From: DATAUD01 sp036268455
GTDB lineage: Bacteria > Verrucomicrobiota > Verrucomicrobiia > Limisphaerales > Palsa-1400
Direction: 5' to 3'
DNA: 64,000 nt
Assembly: GCA_036268455.1 (NCBI GenBank)
Contig: DATAUD010000094.1
Span: forward strand, 1-64,000
A program made the translations under genes and the position numbers. Positions 7,042 to 17,700 of the stretch are shown one piece after another (the stretch's first letter is position 1; each line of letters opens with the position of its first letter). The notes beneath the pieces were generated by a model. That model was not told the DNA's origin, searched no databases, and worked only from the letters and a program-made list of their open reading frames with translations.

Positions 7042-8937
7042 ATGGAAGATCCTCGTCTCAACGCCCCCACTGAACAGTTGAAAATCGTCATTGTCGGCCA
7101 TGTGGACCACGGCAAATCGACGCTTGTGGGTCGGCTGTTCCACGACACCGGTTCGCTGCCGGAGGGGAAACTGGAGCAATTGAAGGGCGTCGCCGAGCGG
7201 CGGGGCGTGCCGTTCGAATGGGCGAACTTGATGGATGCGCTCCAATCCGAGCGCGATCAAAACATCACGATTGACACCTCACAAATATGGTTTCAGACGC
7301 GCAAGCGCCAGTACGTTATTATTGACGCGCCGGGGCACAAGGAATTTTTGAAAAACATGATCACGGGCGCGGCGAACGCGGAGGCTGCGCTGCTGCTGAT
7401 CGACGCCGGAGAGGGCGTGCAGGAACAATCGCGGCGCCACGGCTATTTGCTTTCGATGCTGGGCATCCGGCAGATCATTGTGCTTGTCAATAAGATGGAC
7501 TTGTGTGATTACTCGCGCGCCCGCTTCGACGAAATTGAAACAACGTTCCGGGCGTTCCTCGCATCCGTCGGAGTGGAGCCGAAATGTTTCATTCCGATTG
7601 CCGCCCGCCACGGCGACAACATCGCGACGCGCGGAGAAAAGCTGTCGTGGTGGCAGGGTCCGACGGTGCTGGAAGCGCTTGATCAATTTGAGGCGGGAAC
7701 CCGGCCGGTGGGGCAACAGTTGCGATTTCCAATCCAGGACGTTTACCGCTTTGACGACCGGCGCATTCTGGCGGGGCGGATTGAATCGGGGACGTTAAAT
7801 GTGGGAGACCGGCTGATTTTTTCGCCGACCAATAAGGTCAGCACTGTCAAAACGATTGAACGCTGGAACGCGCCGCCGTCCACGCAGGCGCAGGCGGGGG
7901 AATCGGTGGGGGTCACGTTGACGGAGCAGGTTTTCGTGGCGCGTGGAGCTGTGGGCGCGCTGGAAACGGCGGCGCCATATGAACTGGCGCGATTCAAAGC
8001 GCGGGTGTTTTGGCTGGGGCGGGCGGCATTCCAAACGGGAAAAACCTACAAACTCAAGCTGGCCACGCAGGAAGCGGAATGCTGGATCGACTCGATTCAG
8101 CGGCTCATCGATTCTTCCACGCTGGAGACAATCAATCGCGCAGAAGGGTTTGTCGGCAGGAACGAAGTGGCGGAATTGACGCTGCACGTCAAACGGCCGG
8201 TGGCCTTCGACGTGCATTCGGACATCGCGGCGACGGGCCGATTTGTTATTGTTGACGGATTTGAAGTCAGCGGCGGCGGCATCATTGCGGACGACAATTA
8301 TCCGAGGCGGACGGCGGACAGTCTTCAGAAGAGCCACAACATTTATTGGAGCCATGGCAAAGTCACTTCCGCGCACCGCAATGCGCGCAATGGCCATCAG
8401 GGCCGCGTCATCTGGCTTACCGGGTTGTCGGCGTCCGGGAAATCGACGATTGCCACGGAATTGGAGGGCGAGTTGTTCAACCTTGGAAGGCACGTCTATA
8501 TTCTTGACGGCGACAACATGCGGCACGGCCTCTGTTCGGACCTTGGTTTTTCGCCGAAGGACCGGAAGGAAAACATCCGGCGGGTGGGCGAATCCGCCAA
8601 GCTGTTTGCGGACGCGGGGATTATTTGCATCACGGCATTCATATCGCCGTACCGGTCTGACCGCGAATTAGTGAGACAGATGATGCCGGCGGGGGAATTC
8701 ATCGAGGTTTACGTGAACGCGCCGCTGGCTGTTTGCGAAGCGCGGGACCCAAAGGGACTTTACGCGAAGGCGCGCGCGCATGAGATCAAGGATTTCACCG
8801 GCGTCTCGGCGCCTTACGAACCGCCCGACCGCCCGGAATTGGAATTGCACACGGACAAGGGGACGGTCCAGGAATCGGTCACCCGGCTGATTGAATATCT
8901 TCATACGCTGGACAGCGAGACTGAAGCGCAGGCTTAA
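7042..8937 (+). CDS. cysNC: Bifunctional sulfate adenylyltransferase large subunit / APS kinase
   Basis: A 631-residue fusion. Residues about 10-420 form an EF-Tu-like GTPase (GHVDHGKSTL, DAPGHKEFLKN, NKMDL) with its beta-barrel domains, i.e. CysN, which couples GTP hydrolysis to ATP sulfurylase. Residues about 450-620 are an APS kinase (GLSASGKSTIA, DGDNMRHGL, FISPYRSDRE), i.e. CysC. CysN works with the catalytic small subunit CysD, whose gene normally sits directly upstream but is not in this window. It is the last gene of the cysI-cysH-cysNC operon. There is no obvious terminator. Confidence 0.93.
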   Translation: MEDPRLNAPTEQLKIVIVGHVDHGKSTLVGRLFHDTGSLPEGKLEQLKGVAERRGVPFEWANLMDALQSERDQNITIDTSQIWFQTRKRQYVIIDAPGHKEFLKNMITGAANAEAALLLIDAGEGVQEQSRRHGYLLSMLGIRQIIVLVNKMDLCDYSRARFDEIETTFRAFLASVGVEPKCFIPIAARHGDNIATRGEKLSWWQGPTVLEALDQFEAGTRPVGQQLRFPIQDVYRFDDRRILAGRIESGTLNVGDRLIFSPTNKVSTVKTIERWNAPPSTQAQAGESVGVTLTEQVFVARGAVGALETAAPYELARFKARVFWLGRAAFQTGKTYKLKLATQEAECWIDSIQRLIDSSTLETINRAEGFVGRNEVAELTLHVKRPVAFDVHSDIAATGRFVIVDGFEVSGGGIIADDNYPRRTADSLQKSHNIYWSHGKVTSAHRNARNGHQGRVIWLTGLSASGKSTIATELEGELFNLGRHVYILDGDNMRHGLCSDLGFSPKDRKENIRRVGESAKLFADAGIICITAFISPYRSDRELVRQMMPAGEFIEVYVNAPLAVCEARDPKGLYAKARAHEIKDFTGVSAPYEPPDRPELELHTDKGTVQESVTRLIEYLHTLDSETEAQA

Positions 8938-9047
8938 CACCCCGCATTTCGCAATCCGGAGCGTGCAAATTGCGCTGCGACGATCCGCAACGAACCCTGG
9001 TTGTCATCGTGCGGCTTTTGGCACGAAATCAGCTAATTCCCAACACT

Positions 9048-9623
9048 ATGAATGCTAATAAGGAGGAGAAGTCGCTGGATGGAAAAAGAGTCGCCATACT
9101 TGTTGCCAATGGTTTCGAGGAGGATGAACTGATTTCGCCGCGACAGGCCCTCGAAGACGCCGGCGCTCAAACCAAAGTGGTTTCGCCTGAGACAGACAAG
9201 GTCAAGGGTTGGCGGTTCACTGATTGGGGAAAAGAAGTGAAAGTGGATGTTCCGCTGCAAGCGGCGAATCCCGCGGATTTTGACGCGCTGCTGCTTCCCG
9301 GTGGTGTGATGAATCCGGACCATTTGCGTCGCAACGAAAAGGCATTGAATTTCGTGCGGACGTTTTTTAAGAGCGGCAAACCCGTGGGCGCGATATGTCA
9401 CGGGCCGTGGACATTGATCGACGCCGGAGTTGTGCAGGGCCGGAACCTCACGTCGTACGAATCCATTCAGACCGATCTGAAGAACGCGGGGGCAAAATGG
9501 GAGGACAAGGAAGTCATTGTTGACAATGGGTTAGTCACGAGCCGCAAACCGGACGATCTGCCGGCGTTTAACCGCAAACTCATCGAGGAGATCGCGGAAG
9601 GCATGCATAAAGCCGGGGCATAA
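9048..9623 (+). CDS. PfpI/DJ-1 family protein (type 1 glutamine amidotransferase-like)
   Basis: 191 residues starting at ATG 9048; an earlier in-frame start at 8970 exists but lacks homology. VAILVANGFEEDEL carries the conserved Glu and GAICHGPWTL the nucleophilic Cys of the nucleophile elbow, followed by LTSYESIQTDLKNAGA. This is the layout of PfpI/YhbO-like proteins, described as proteases, chaperones or deglycases of stress response. AATAAGGAGG overlaps the first codons rather than preceding the start, so the exact start is not certain. No operon partner is evident. Confidence 0.85.
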   Translation: MNANKEEKSLDGKRVAILVANGFEEDELISPRQALEDAGAQTKVVSPETDKVKGWRFTDWGKEVKVDVPLQAANPADFDALLLPGGVMNPDHLRRNEKALNFVRTFFKSGKPVGAICHGPWTLIDAGVVQGRNLTSYESIQTDLKNAGAKWEDKEVIVDNGLVTSRKPDDLPAFNRKLIEEIAEGMHKAGA

Positions 9624-9654
9624 CGGCAGCCCAAATCCTTGACATTGCGCCCCA

Positions 9655-12228
9655 TTGTTATTTAAGAGATGGGGTCTGGTGCCGAAAACGCTTTATGATT
9701 TAATCCCCCGCGAGGAGCGCCCCCGTAATGATGTCCTGCTGGGCCGGTTTTTGGAATACGCGGAGGAACGGCGGTTGCGGCTTTATCCGGCGCAGGAAGC
9801 GGCCATCCTCGAATTGTTCGAGGAGAAGAATGTCATCCTCAATACGCCGACCGGGTCGGGCAAATCGCTCGTGGCCGCGGCGTTGCACTTCAAGGCGCTG
9901 GCCCAAGGGAAACGCTCGGTCTATACCTGCCCGATCAAGGCGCTTGTCAATGAGAAGTTCGTCGCTCTTTGCGGGGAATTTGGGCCGGATAATGTCGGGT
10001 TGAGCACGGGCGACGCTTCGGTCAATCGCGATGCGCCGATCCTTTGTTGCACGGCAGAAATTCTCGCGAACATGGCCCTGCGCGAAGGAGAGCGCGCCGG
10101 GGTGCGCGAAATCATCATGGACGAGTTCCATTACTACGCCGATCGCGATCGCGGCGTCGCGTGGCAAATTCCATTGTTGACGATGCCGCAGGCGGGTTTT
10201 TTGCTGATGTCGGCGACCCTGGGCGACACGACGTTTTTCGAGACGGAGTTGACGCGGCTCAACGGGCGGACGTCGGTCACGATTTCCTCGGTGGAACGGC
10301 CTGTGCCGCTGGACTACGCGTATTCCGAATTGCCGCTGGCGAAGGCGGTGGAAACGCTGGTGGCCGACGGCAAGGCGCCGGTCTATGCGGTGCATTTCAC
10401 GCAGTTGGAGGCGGCGCAAAGCGCGCAGGATTTTACGAGCATCAATGTCTGCGCGCGCGAGGAAAAAAGCGCCATTTCGAGCGCGCTGGTCGGCTTCAAA
10501 TTCAGCAGTCCTTACGGGCCGGAAATCTCGAAGTGGCTGAAACACGGCATCGGGCTGCATCACGCGGGGTTGCTGCCGAAGTATCGGGTGCTGGTGGAGC
10601 AATTGGCGCAGAAGGGGTTGCTTAAAATTATTTGCGGCACCGATACGCTGGGGGTGGGAATCAATGTTCCCATTCGCACTGTATTATTTACACGACTGTG
10701 CAAATTCGACGGACAAAAAACGGTGATTTTGAGCGCGCGCGATTTTCACCAGATCGCCGGAAGAGCGGGGCGCAAGGGATTTGACGATCGCGGCTGGGTT
10801 GTCGCGCAGGCGCCGGAACACGCGATTGAAAATCTTAAGCTGGCGGAAAAATCGGCGCGCGGCGGGAAAAAGAGCGTCAAACGGCAGGCCCCCGAGAGGA
10901 ATTTTGTCAACTGGGACAAGAATACATTCGCCCGGCTGACTTCGGCTCCGCCGGAGCGGCTGGCTTCGCGCTTTCAAGTGTCGCACGGAATGCTGCTGAA
11001 TGTATTGAGCCGAAAGGGCGACGGATGCGCGGCGATGCAGCGGCTGATCCGGGATTGCCATGAAAGTCCGAAGGCAAAAAAAGCGCACAGTCACCGCGCC
11101 TGGGAATTGTTTCGCTCGCTTCTGGCTCCGAAGATCATCGAATTTATTCCGCGAACGCCGGAGGGGGCGAAGTTGCGCGTGAATGTGGCGCTCCAGGACG
11201 ATTTTTCGATGAACCAGGAGTTGTCGCTGTACCTGCTGGATACAATACCGATGATTGATCCGCAACAGCCGGATTATGCGCTGATATTGTTGACATTGGC
11301 GGAATCGATTGTCGATGATCCCGACATCATCCTTCGCAGGCAGCTCGATAAAATCAAAACGCAGAAAATGGCGGAGATGAAAATGGAGGGGCTGGAATAC
11401 GACGAGCGCATGGAGGAATTGGAAAAGCTGGAATATCCGAAGCCGAACCGGGAATTCATTTATTCGACCTTCAATGCCTTCGCGGCGCGGCATCCGTGGG
11501 TGGGCCAGGAAAATATCCGGCCCAAGTCGATTGCGCGGGAGATGTTTGAGTCGTTCCGTTCGTTTTTGGATTACATTCGCGACTACGAATTGCAGCGGGC
11601 GGAAGGCGTTTTGCTGCGGCATGTGAACGGCGTTTACAAGGTGCTCACCCAGACCGTGCCGGATGCCGCTAAAAATGACCAAGTCCGCGAAATGGAGATT
11701 TATCTCAGCACGATGATCCGGCAGGTTGATTCGAGTCTTCTGGACGAATGGGAAAAAATGCGCGATCCGAATTATACGCGGGCCGAAACGAAGGAAGTTC
11801 GGCCGCCCGGCGCGGAAGCGGCGGAGCGGGATATTACGCGTGATGTAAAGGCGTTCACGGCTTCCATCCGCAATCGTATCTTCAGCGTGTTGCGCGGATT
11901 GGTCATTGATGATTTGGCGCAGGCCATTGCGAATCTTTCCGGGCCGAACGATGTGGACGGCCAACCGTGGACGCCGGAACGATTGCGGGAGGCGCTCGCG
12001 GCCTACCACGCCGAGCACGAGCGGATTTGCCTGGACCCAAACGCCCGCAACGCCCGGCACACATACGTCATTCCGTCGGAAGACAAAAAGACGTGGCGGG
12101 TGCAGCAGATGCTGGTGGACCCGGACGAACACAACGATTGGGTGGCCGAATTTGAGGTGGACCTGGGACAGTCAAAAGCAAATGGGGAACCGTTTCTCCA
12201 ACTGCGGAGACTCGGGAATCTCCAATAA
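9655..12228 (+). CDS. Ski2-like DEAD/DEAH-box helicase with DUF3516 C-terminus
   Basis: 857 residues from TTG 9655 (or 849 from GTG 9679; no ATG is in frame before the helicase domain). The N-terminal half is an SF2 helicase: Walker A NTPTGSGKS, CPIKALVNEKF, Walker B MDEFHYYAD, LMSATLGD, and motif VI QIAGRAGRKGFDD. LHHAGLLPKYR and GTDTLGVGIN resemble Ski2/Mtr4-type helicases. The rest (about 480-857) matches DUF3516, a bacterial C-terminal domain found only with such helicases. It is probably an RNA or DNA helicase; the substrate is not known. The gene stands alone. Confidence 0.88.
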   Translation: MLFKRWGLVPKTLYDLIPREERPRNDVLLGRFLEYAEERRLRLYPAQEAAILELFEEKNVILNTPTGSGKSLVAAALHFKALAQGKRSVYTCPIKALVNEKFVALCGEFGPDNVGLSTGDASVNRDAPILCCTAEILANMALREGERAGVREIIMDEFHYYADRDRGVAWQIPLLTMPQAGFLLMSATLGDTTFFETELTRLNGRTSVTISSVERPVPLDYAYSELPLAKAVETLVADGKAPVYAVHFTQLEAAQSAQDFTSINVCAREEKSAISSALVGFKFSSPYGPEISKWLKHGIGLHHAGLLPKYRVLVEQLAQKGLLKIICGTDTLGVGINVPIRTVLFTRLCKFDGQKTVILSARDFHQIAGRAGRKGFDDRGWVVAQAPEHAIENLKLAEKSARGGKKSVKRQAPERNFVNWDKNTFARLTSAPPERLASRFQVSHGMLLNVLSRKGDGCAAMQRLIRDCHESPKAKKAHSHRAWELFRSLLAPKIIEFIPRTPEGAKLRVNVALQDDFSMNQELSLYLLDTIPMIDPQQPDYALILLTLAESIVDDPDIILRRQLDKIKTQKMAEMKMEGLEYDERMEELEKLEYPKPNREFIYSTFNAFAARHPWVGQENIRPKSIAREMFESFRSFLDYIRDYELQRAEGVLLRHVNGVYKVLTQTVPDAAKNDQVREMEIYLSTMIRQVDSSLLDEWEKMRDPNYTRAETKEVRPPGAEAAERDITRDVKAFTASIRNRIFSVLRGLVIDDLAQAIANLSGPNDVDGQPWTPERLREALAAYHAEHERICLDPNARNARHTYVIPSEDKKTWRVQQMLVDPDEHNDWVAEFEVDLGQSKANGEPFLQLRRLGNLQ

Positions 12229-12303
12229 AACCGCGGCACATTCGCGGACGAATTGGTTGGCCGAAATGACAAAATACGGATGCGCGAGTGAAAATGAACA
12301 GTG

Positions 12304-13278
12304 TCAACCAAACGGATGGCAGGCGCCGTGATCCACGTTGATCACGATCTTGCCGCGGCAATGGCCTTGCCGGCTCAGATACAATGCCTCACCGACACCG
12401 GTCAGCGGAAAAACCTTGTCCACAAAAACCTTGATCGTGCCATGAGCAAGCATATCGGCGATGCGGGCCAATTCGTCGCCTCGCGATATGGTCCGCATTT
12501 TCAGCGCGAGAATTCCCAGGTCCATCGCATGTTCGCGCACAGGCTGGTCAACAGTCGAGATAAGCATGCCGCCCGGTTTGACCAGTGGCAGCGAACGCTC
12601 TTGCGTCGGTCCGCCAATCAAGTCCAGGACGACATCGACCTGGCGCACGGCGTGCTCGAATTCCATCGCGTTGTAATCAATGGCCTGATGGACGCCCAGA
12701 AGTCGCAGGAAAGGAATATTTCCGGCGGAGGCTGTTGCGATGACCGTGGCACCGACGTTATAGGCAAACTGAACCGCAAAACTTCCCACGCCTCCCGCTC
12801 CCCCATGAATGAGAATCCGCTGGTCGCGGCGGAGATTTGCAATGTCAAAAAGCGCCTGCCACGCCGTGAGCGCCGCCAAGGGAGTGGCGGCGGCTTCCAT
12901 CTCGCTGAGTCCCGGCGGTCTTGGCGCGAGACCGGAAATTGGAACTGCCGCGAATTCGGCGAATCCGCCGCTGTAACTGGAACGGCCAAAAACCGATTGC
13001 CCGGCGTAAAAGTCCGCGACGCCTTCGCCAAGGGATTCGATCACTCCGGAAATATCGCTGCCGGGCACCTGCGGCATCGGTAAAGGGCCAAATTCACCCT
13101 GGCAAAATTTCCAGTCGTAGGGGTTGACGCCAGCAGCGTGCACGCGAACCAGGACTTCGCCTTGTTGAGGTTCGGGCACCGGAAGATTTTCACAGCTTAT
13201 GAATTCCGGCCCGCCAAACGAATGAATGCAGATGCCCTTCATCGTCCGGGTTTCCATGTTTTTCGCGGGCCTCATCAA
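12304..13278 (-). CDS. Zinc-free MDR oxidoreductase (NADPH:quinone reductase-like)
   Basis: 324 residues from ATG 13278, or 312 from the third in-frame ATG at 13242 (MKGICIHSFG), which better matches the family. GroES-like domain with PGSDISGVI, then a Rossmann fold with ILIHGGAGGVGSFAVQ as the NADPH-binding glycine motif, and DLIGG(P) and KPGG motifs. No zinc-binding Cys cluster is visible, placing it with quinone oxidoreductase-like members. It is convergent with the helicase gene (gap 75 bases) and unlinked to the efflux operon by function. Confidence 0.87.
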   Translation of the reverse strand: MMRPAKNMETRTMKGICIHSFGGPEFISCENLPVPEPQQGEVLVRVHAAGVNPYDWKFCQGEFGPLPMPQVPGSDISGVIESLGEGVADFYAGQSVFGRSSYSGGFAEFAAVPISGLAPRPPGLSEMEAAATPLAALTAWQALFDIANLRRDQRILIHGGAGGVGSFAVQFAYNVGATVIATASAGNIPFLRLLGVHQAIDYNAMEFEHAVRQVDVVLDLIGGPTQERSLPLVKPGGMLISTVDQPVREHAMDLGILALKMRTISRGDELARIADMLAHGTIKVFVDKVFPLTGVGEALYLSRQGHCRGKIVINVDHGACHPFG

Positions 13279-13348
13279 ATTAACTTATGACGTCCAAATT
13301 TCGGCCATCAGAATCGTTCTGTATATGCGGACAAACCCTGCCGCGAGG

Positions 13349-14749
13349 CTACGGGTGGGGCGCAATCCATCCCCCGCCAAGGGCCTTGTAAAGCTGGACC
13401 GTGGCGAGAAGCTGGTTCAAGTGGGCTTGCGCGAGGGTGTTTTCGGCGGGAAACAAAAGTTGCTGCTCCTGAAGCAGTTCGTAGTAACTGGCCTGACCTC
13501 CCTGATAGCGTTGCCGGGCGACTTTGACGGCCTCCTGATAGGCAACGACGGAGCGGGCTTGAAGGTCACGCTCAATTCCCAATTGTTCACGGGATGCGAT
13601 GGCGTCGCTTACTTCCTGGAAAGCCTGGAGGATCGTGGATTGATAGCGCAAGCGAGTTTCGTCCCAGGCCGCGCGCGCCTGGCGCTCTTGCGCCCGGAGA
13701 AGGCCGCCTTCGAAAATGGGGCCAGTTAGGCCGGCGGCCGCATCCCATGCGACCGTGCTGCCGGAGCTTAGAGCCGCAAATTCGGGCGAGACCCTTCCAT
13801 ACAGCCCCGTGAGGGACAATTGCGGATAGTAATTGGCCACAGCAACGCCGATTTGGGCATTGGCGGAAATCATCAGTTGTTCAGCCTCGCGCACGTCAGG
13901 ACGGCGTTCCAAAAGAGAGGAGGGGAGGCCGGGCGGAATCTCGGGGAGCGCCATTTCGTGAAAAGCTCCGAGATGGCGAACGATAGCGTTGGGGTTCAGC
14001 CCAAGCAACACGCTCAATTCGTCCTCTTGCGCGACAATTTGCCGGCGCAACTCGGGAATGGTCGCGGCCGCGGAATCAAGCAATGCTTCCGCTGAGGAAG
14101 TTTCCAATTTGGACGCCACGCCCTCCCGCAGCCGTTCGCTGAAGATTTTCAGGCTTTGCCCGAATGAATTGGTGGCGTCGCGGGCAATGCCCAATTCTTC
14201 GTCCAAGGCGAGCAATTGGAAATAGGATTGGGCGACGTCGGCAATCAGGCTGATCGTGGTGTCGCGGCGCGCTTCCTCAGTCGCGAAAAATCGCGCTCGG
14301 GCCGATTCGCTTAACCGGCGGATGCGTCCCCAGAGGTCGATTTCCCAAGAAACGTCTCCGGCGGCGTCCAATTCTTTGCCCGCCGGTTCGCCAGTGTAAC
14401 CGGGTGAGCCGATGGCGGAGATGTTTTTGCCCGCGCCGATACCGGCTTGATAACCTATCTGCGGGTAGAAGGCGGAACGGGCTTGGGCGAGCAGGGCGCG
14501 GGATTGCTCGACGCGCGTTACGGCGATGCGCAAATCGTAATTGTTGGTCAGCGCGGTTTGAATGAGACCTTTGAGGACGGGGTCTTGAAATAATTGCCAC
14601 CACGCAAGGTCGCCCATTGAATTTGTTTCGGCGCCGGAGAAACGAAACGCCGGAGGGGCGCTGACCGGCGGCCGTTTATACGACGGACCGACCGTGCATG
14701 CAGGCACGAGAAAAGCGCACAAGACGGCCAGCGCGAATAGCCGCGTCAT
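13349..14749 (-). CDS. RND efflux outer-membrane lipoprotein (NodT/OprM-like)
   Basis: 466 residues from ATG 14749; the frame is open further upstream, but the signal peptide TRLFALAVLCAFLVPAC starts here and ends in a lipobox Cys. TVGPSYKRPPV is the hallmark of the NodT family. Two OEP repeats follow, with SFYPQIGYQAGI and NYYPQLSLTGLYG at equivalent positions, and long coiled-coil helices. It forms the trimeric outer-membrane channel for the adjacent pump. Its ATG overlaps the pump's TGA (ATGA, 14746-14749), so it is translationally coupled. It is the last gene of the operon. Confidence 0.93.
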   Translation of the reverse strand: MTRLFALAVLCAFLVPACTVGPSYKRPPVSAPPAFRFSGAETNSMGDLAWWQLFQDPVLKGLIQTALTNNYDLRIAVTRVEQSRALLAQARSAFYPQIGYQAGIGAGKNISAIGSPGYTGEPAGKELDAAGDVSWEIDLWGRIRRLSESARARFFATEEARRDTTISLIADVAQSYFQLLALDEELGIARDATNSFGQSLKIFSERLREGVASKLETSSAEALLDSAAATIPELRRQIVAQEDELSVLLGLNPNAIVRHLGAFHEMALPEIPPGLPSSLLERRPDVREAEQLMISANAQIGVAVANYYPQLSLTGLYGRVSPEFAALSSGSTVAWDAAAGLTGPIFEGGLLRAQERQARAAWDETRLRYQSTILQAFQEVSDAIASREQLGIERDLQARSVVAYQEAVKVARQRYQGGQASYYELLQEQQLLFPAENTLAQAHLNQLLATVQLYKALGGGWIAPHP

Positions 14750-17700
14750 GGCTTGGGTTCCTCTCCTTTTTTGGAACGGTGCGAGAGACGCTCCACCACA
14801 TAGAAGTTCACCGGGATAATAAATATTCCCAGCAAAGTGGACCCCAACATTCCGCCGATTACGACCGTGCCAAGGGTCTCGCGCGAAATCCCACCGGAGC
14901 CTGTGGCAAACCAAAGCGGAAGACAGCCAAACACGAAAGCAAACGAGGTCATGAGGATTGGCCGCAGACGGATTCTCGCGCCGATCAGGGCGGCTTCTGT
15001 GAGCGATTTGCCCTTTTCGAACTCGGTCTTGGCATATTCAACAATCAGGATGGCGTTTTTGGCGGACAAGCCGATAAGCATGATCAGGCCGATTTGCACA
15101 TAAACATTGTTCTCAAACTGGCGGACCATCAGCGCGAGGAAGGCCCCCAACACAGCCACCGGCGTGCTGATCAAAACGCTGAACGGCAGCGACCAGCTTT
15201 CATATAGCGCCGCCAAAATGAGAAAGACGAAGACAAGCGACAGGCCAAAAACAGCGATGCGGGGGACGCCTTGCGCCGCCTTCTGTTCCTGAAAGGACAT
15301 TCCAAAATAATCATGGCCCATTCCCTTCGGCATCGTTTTGTCGAAAACCTCTTCGAGGGCCTTTCTCGATTGATCCGAACTGTAACCTGGGGCGGCGGAA
15401 CCATTGATTTGCGCGCAGCGGTATTCGTTGTAGTGCATCACGAATTCCGGGCCTTGCCGATGTTTGACAGTTACCAGCGCCGAAAGCGGGACGCTTTGGC
15501 CTAGGCGATTGCGGACGTAAAACAGCCCGATGTTGTCCAGGCTCGAACGGTATTTGTCCTCCGCCTCGACATACACCTGCCATTCCCGGCCGAAACGGTT
15601 AAAATAATTGACAAAATAGCCGCCAAGAAACGTTTGCAGCGTCGTATAAACCGTGCGGAGATCGACCCCTTGTTTGAGGACTTTATCGCGGTCCACATCA
15701 ATGTAAACCTGCGGGACGGCGGGAAGGTAGGTGGTGCTTAGTCCCGATAATTCGCGGCGTTTCGCCGCTTCGGTCATAAACGTGTGGAGGTTGTCAGTCA
15801 GAAAATCTGGGTCCTTTCCAACCCGGTCCTCGAGAATGAACGTGAAACCACCAGCGGTGCCGACGCCCGGGATCGCCGGCGGCGGGAAACAGACCGCCTT
15901 GGCCTCGGGGAGTTCGCCCAATTCCTTGTTGATGCGGGCGCGAATGGCGTTGATTTGCTCGTCCGATTTTGTGCGCTCGTTCCAAGGCTGAAGGGTCACG
16001 AAGAAAAGGGCGTTGTAGGTGGTCTGCGCCTGGCTCAACAGGCTGAAACCAATCACCGTGGTGTAATATTTGATGCCGGGAATTTTCTGGAGAATCCCCT
16101 CGACCTTTTTGCAAAAGGCGTCGGTCCGCGGTATCGACGCCGCATCCGGAAGTTGCACGTTGACGAACATGTAGCCCTGGTCCTCCTCCGGCAAAAAGGA
16201 CGAGGCGAGCCGGGTTCCGATCAACACAGCCACGGCGGTCACAGCCGCGAGCGCTATCAAGCTGATAACGCTTCTCTTGATGAGCGCATGGCTCCAGTTC
16301 ACATAATGGTCCCGCGTCTTGTCAAACACGCGATTGAACCATCCGAAAAATCGCGCCAAAGGCCCGTGAGACTCCTTTTTTTTCTTCAAGAGCAGCGCCG
16401 CCAGCGCCGGGCTGAGCGAGAGGGCGTTAAAGGCGGAAATAATGACGGAAATGGCGATGGTCAGAGCGAATTGCTGGTAAAGCCGGCCCGTGATTCCCGG
16501 AATAAAAACCGTCGGCACAAATACCGCCGCCAAAATCATCGCTATTGCCACCACCGGCCCGGAAACTTCCTCCATCGCTTTTAATGCCGCGTCTTTGGGC
16601 GACAGTCCTTCGTCAATGTGACGCTCGACCGCCTCGACCACCACGATGGCGTCATCGACCACCAGTCCAATGGCCAGCACCAGGCCGAAGAGGGAAAGCG
16701 TGTTGATGGAGAACCCAAAAACCGGAAACAACATGAATGTTCCAATCAACGACACCGGCACCGCCAGCAACGGAATCAACGTCGCCCGCCATCCTTGAAG
16801 GAAAATATAGACGACCAGCACAACAAGCGCCAGCGCCTCCCAGAGCGTCACCAGGATTTCATCAATTCCCCGGCTGACCGCCTGCGTGGTGTCGAGCGAA
16901 ATGGCATAATCGAGGTCCTGCGGAAATTGTTGCTTGAGTTGTTCCATCAGGTCTTTGACGCCCTTTTCGGCATCGAGCGCATTGGAACCGGGCAATTGAT
17001 AAATCGCCATCACCGCGGAGGGGCGCCCATTGAGACGGCCCACAATGCTGTAAACCTGCGCCCCAAGTTCGATGCGGGCGACGTCTTTGAGCCGCACAAC
17101 CGAGCCGTCCAGGTTCTCGCGGACGACAATTTCACCGAATTCTTTTGTCGTGACCAGTCGTCCCTGGGCGGTTGCGGTGTACGTGAATTCCTGCGACGAA
17201 AGCGAAGGCGGGCCGCCAACCTGGCCGGCGGGATTGACCGTGTTCTGCGCGCTGACGGCGTTAATGACGTCATTGACCGTCATGTTGAGCTTTGCCAGTT
17301 GGTCAGGATTGACCCAGCAGCGCATGGCGTATTGCCCGGCCCCGAAGACGTTGATGTTCGAGATGCCTTTGACCCGCGTGATTTGATCGACCAGGTTGAT
17401 GTAGGCGTAATTGGCCAGGAAAGTGCCGTCGTAAGTCCCGTGCGGTGAATAAATGGCCACCAGCAGCATGGGTGTGGTCGGGGATTTGAGGATTGTCACC
17501 CCGTAATTTTGGACTGGCGCGGGCAACTGCGATGCCGCCTGCGCTTCGCGCAATTGCGAGAGCATCTGGTCGATGTTCGGATCGGTCTTTACATCGAAAT
17601 TCACCACCATGCGCATGACGCCGTTGTTGGCGTTGATGGAATACATGTAATTCATGTTGTCCACCCCGCTCATTTGTTCCTCGATCGGTGTGGCGATGGA

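Noticed and set aside
10684..12132. 482-codon open frame opposite the helicase
   Set aside because: Arg/His-rich shadow of a well-supported gene in GC-rich DNA; no start context or family.
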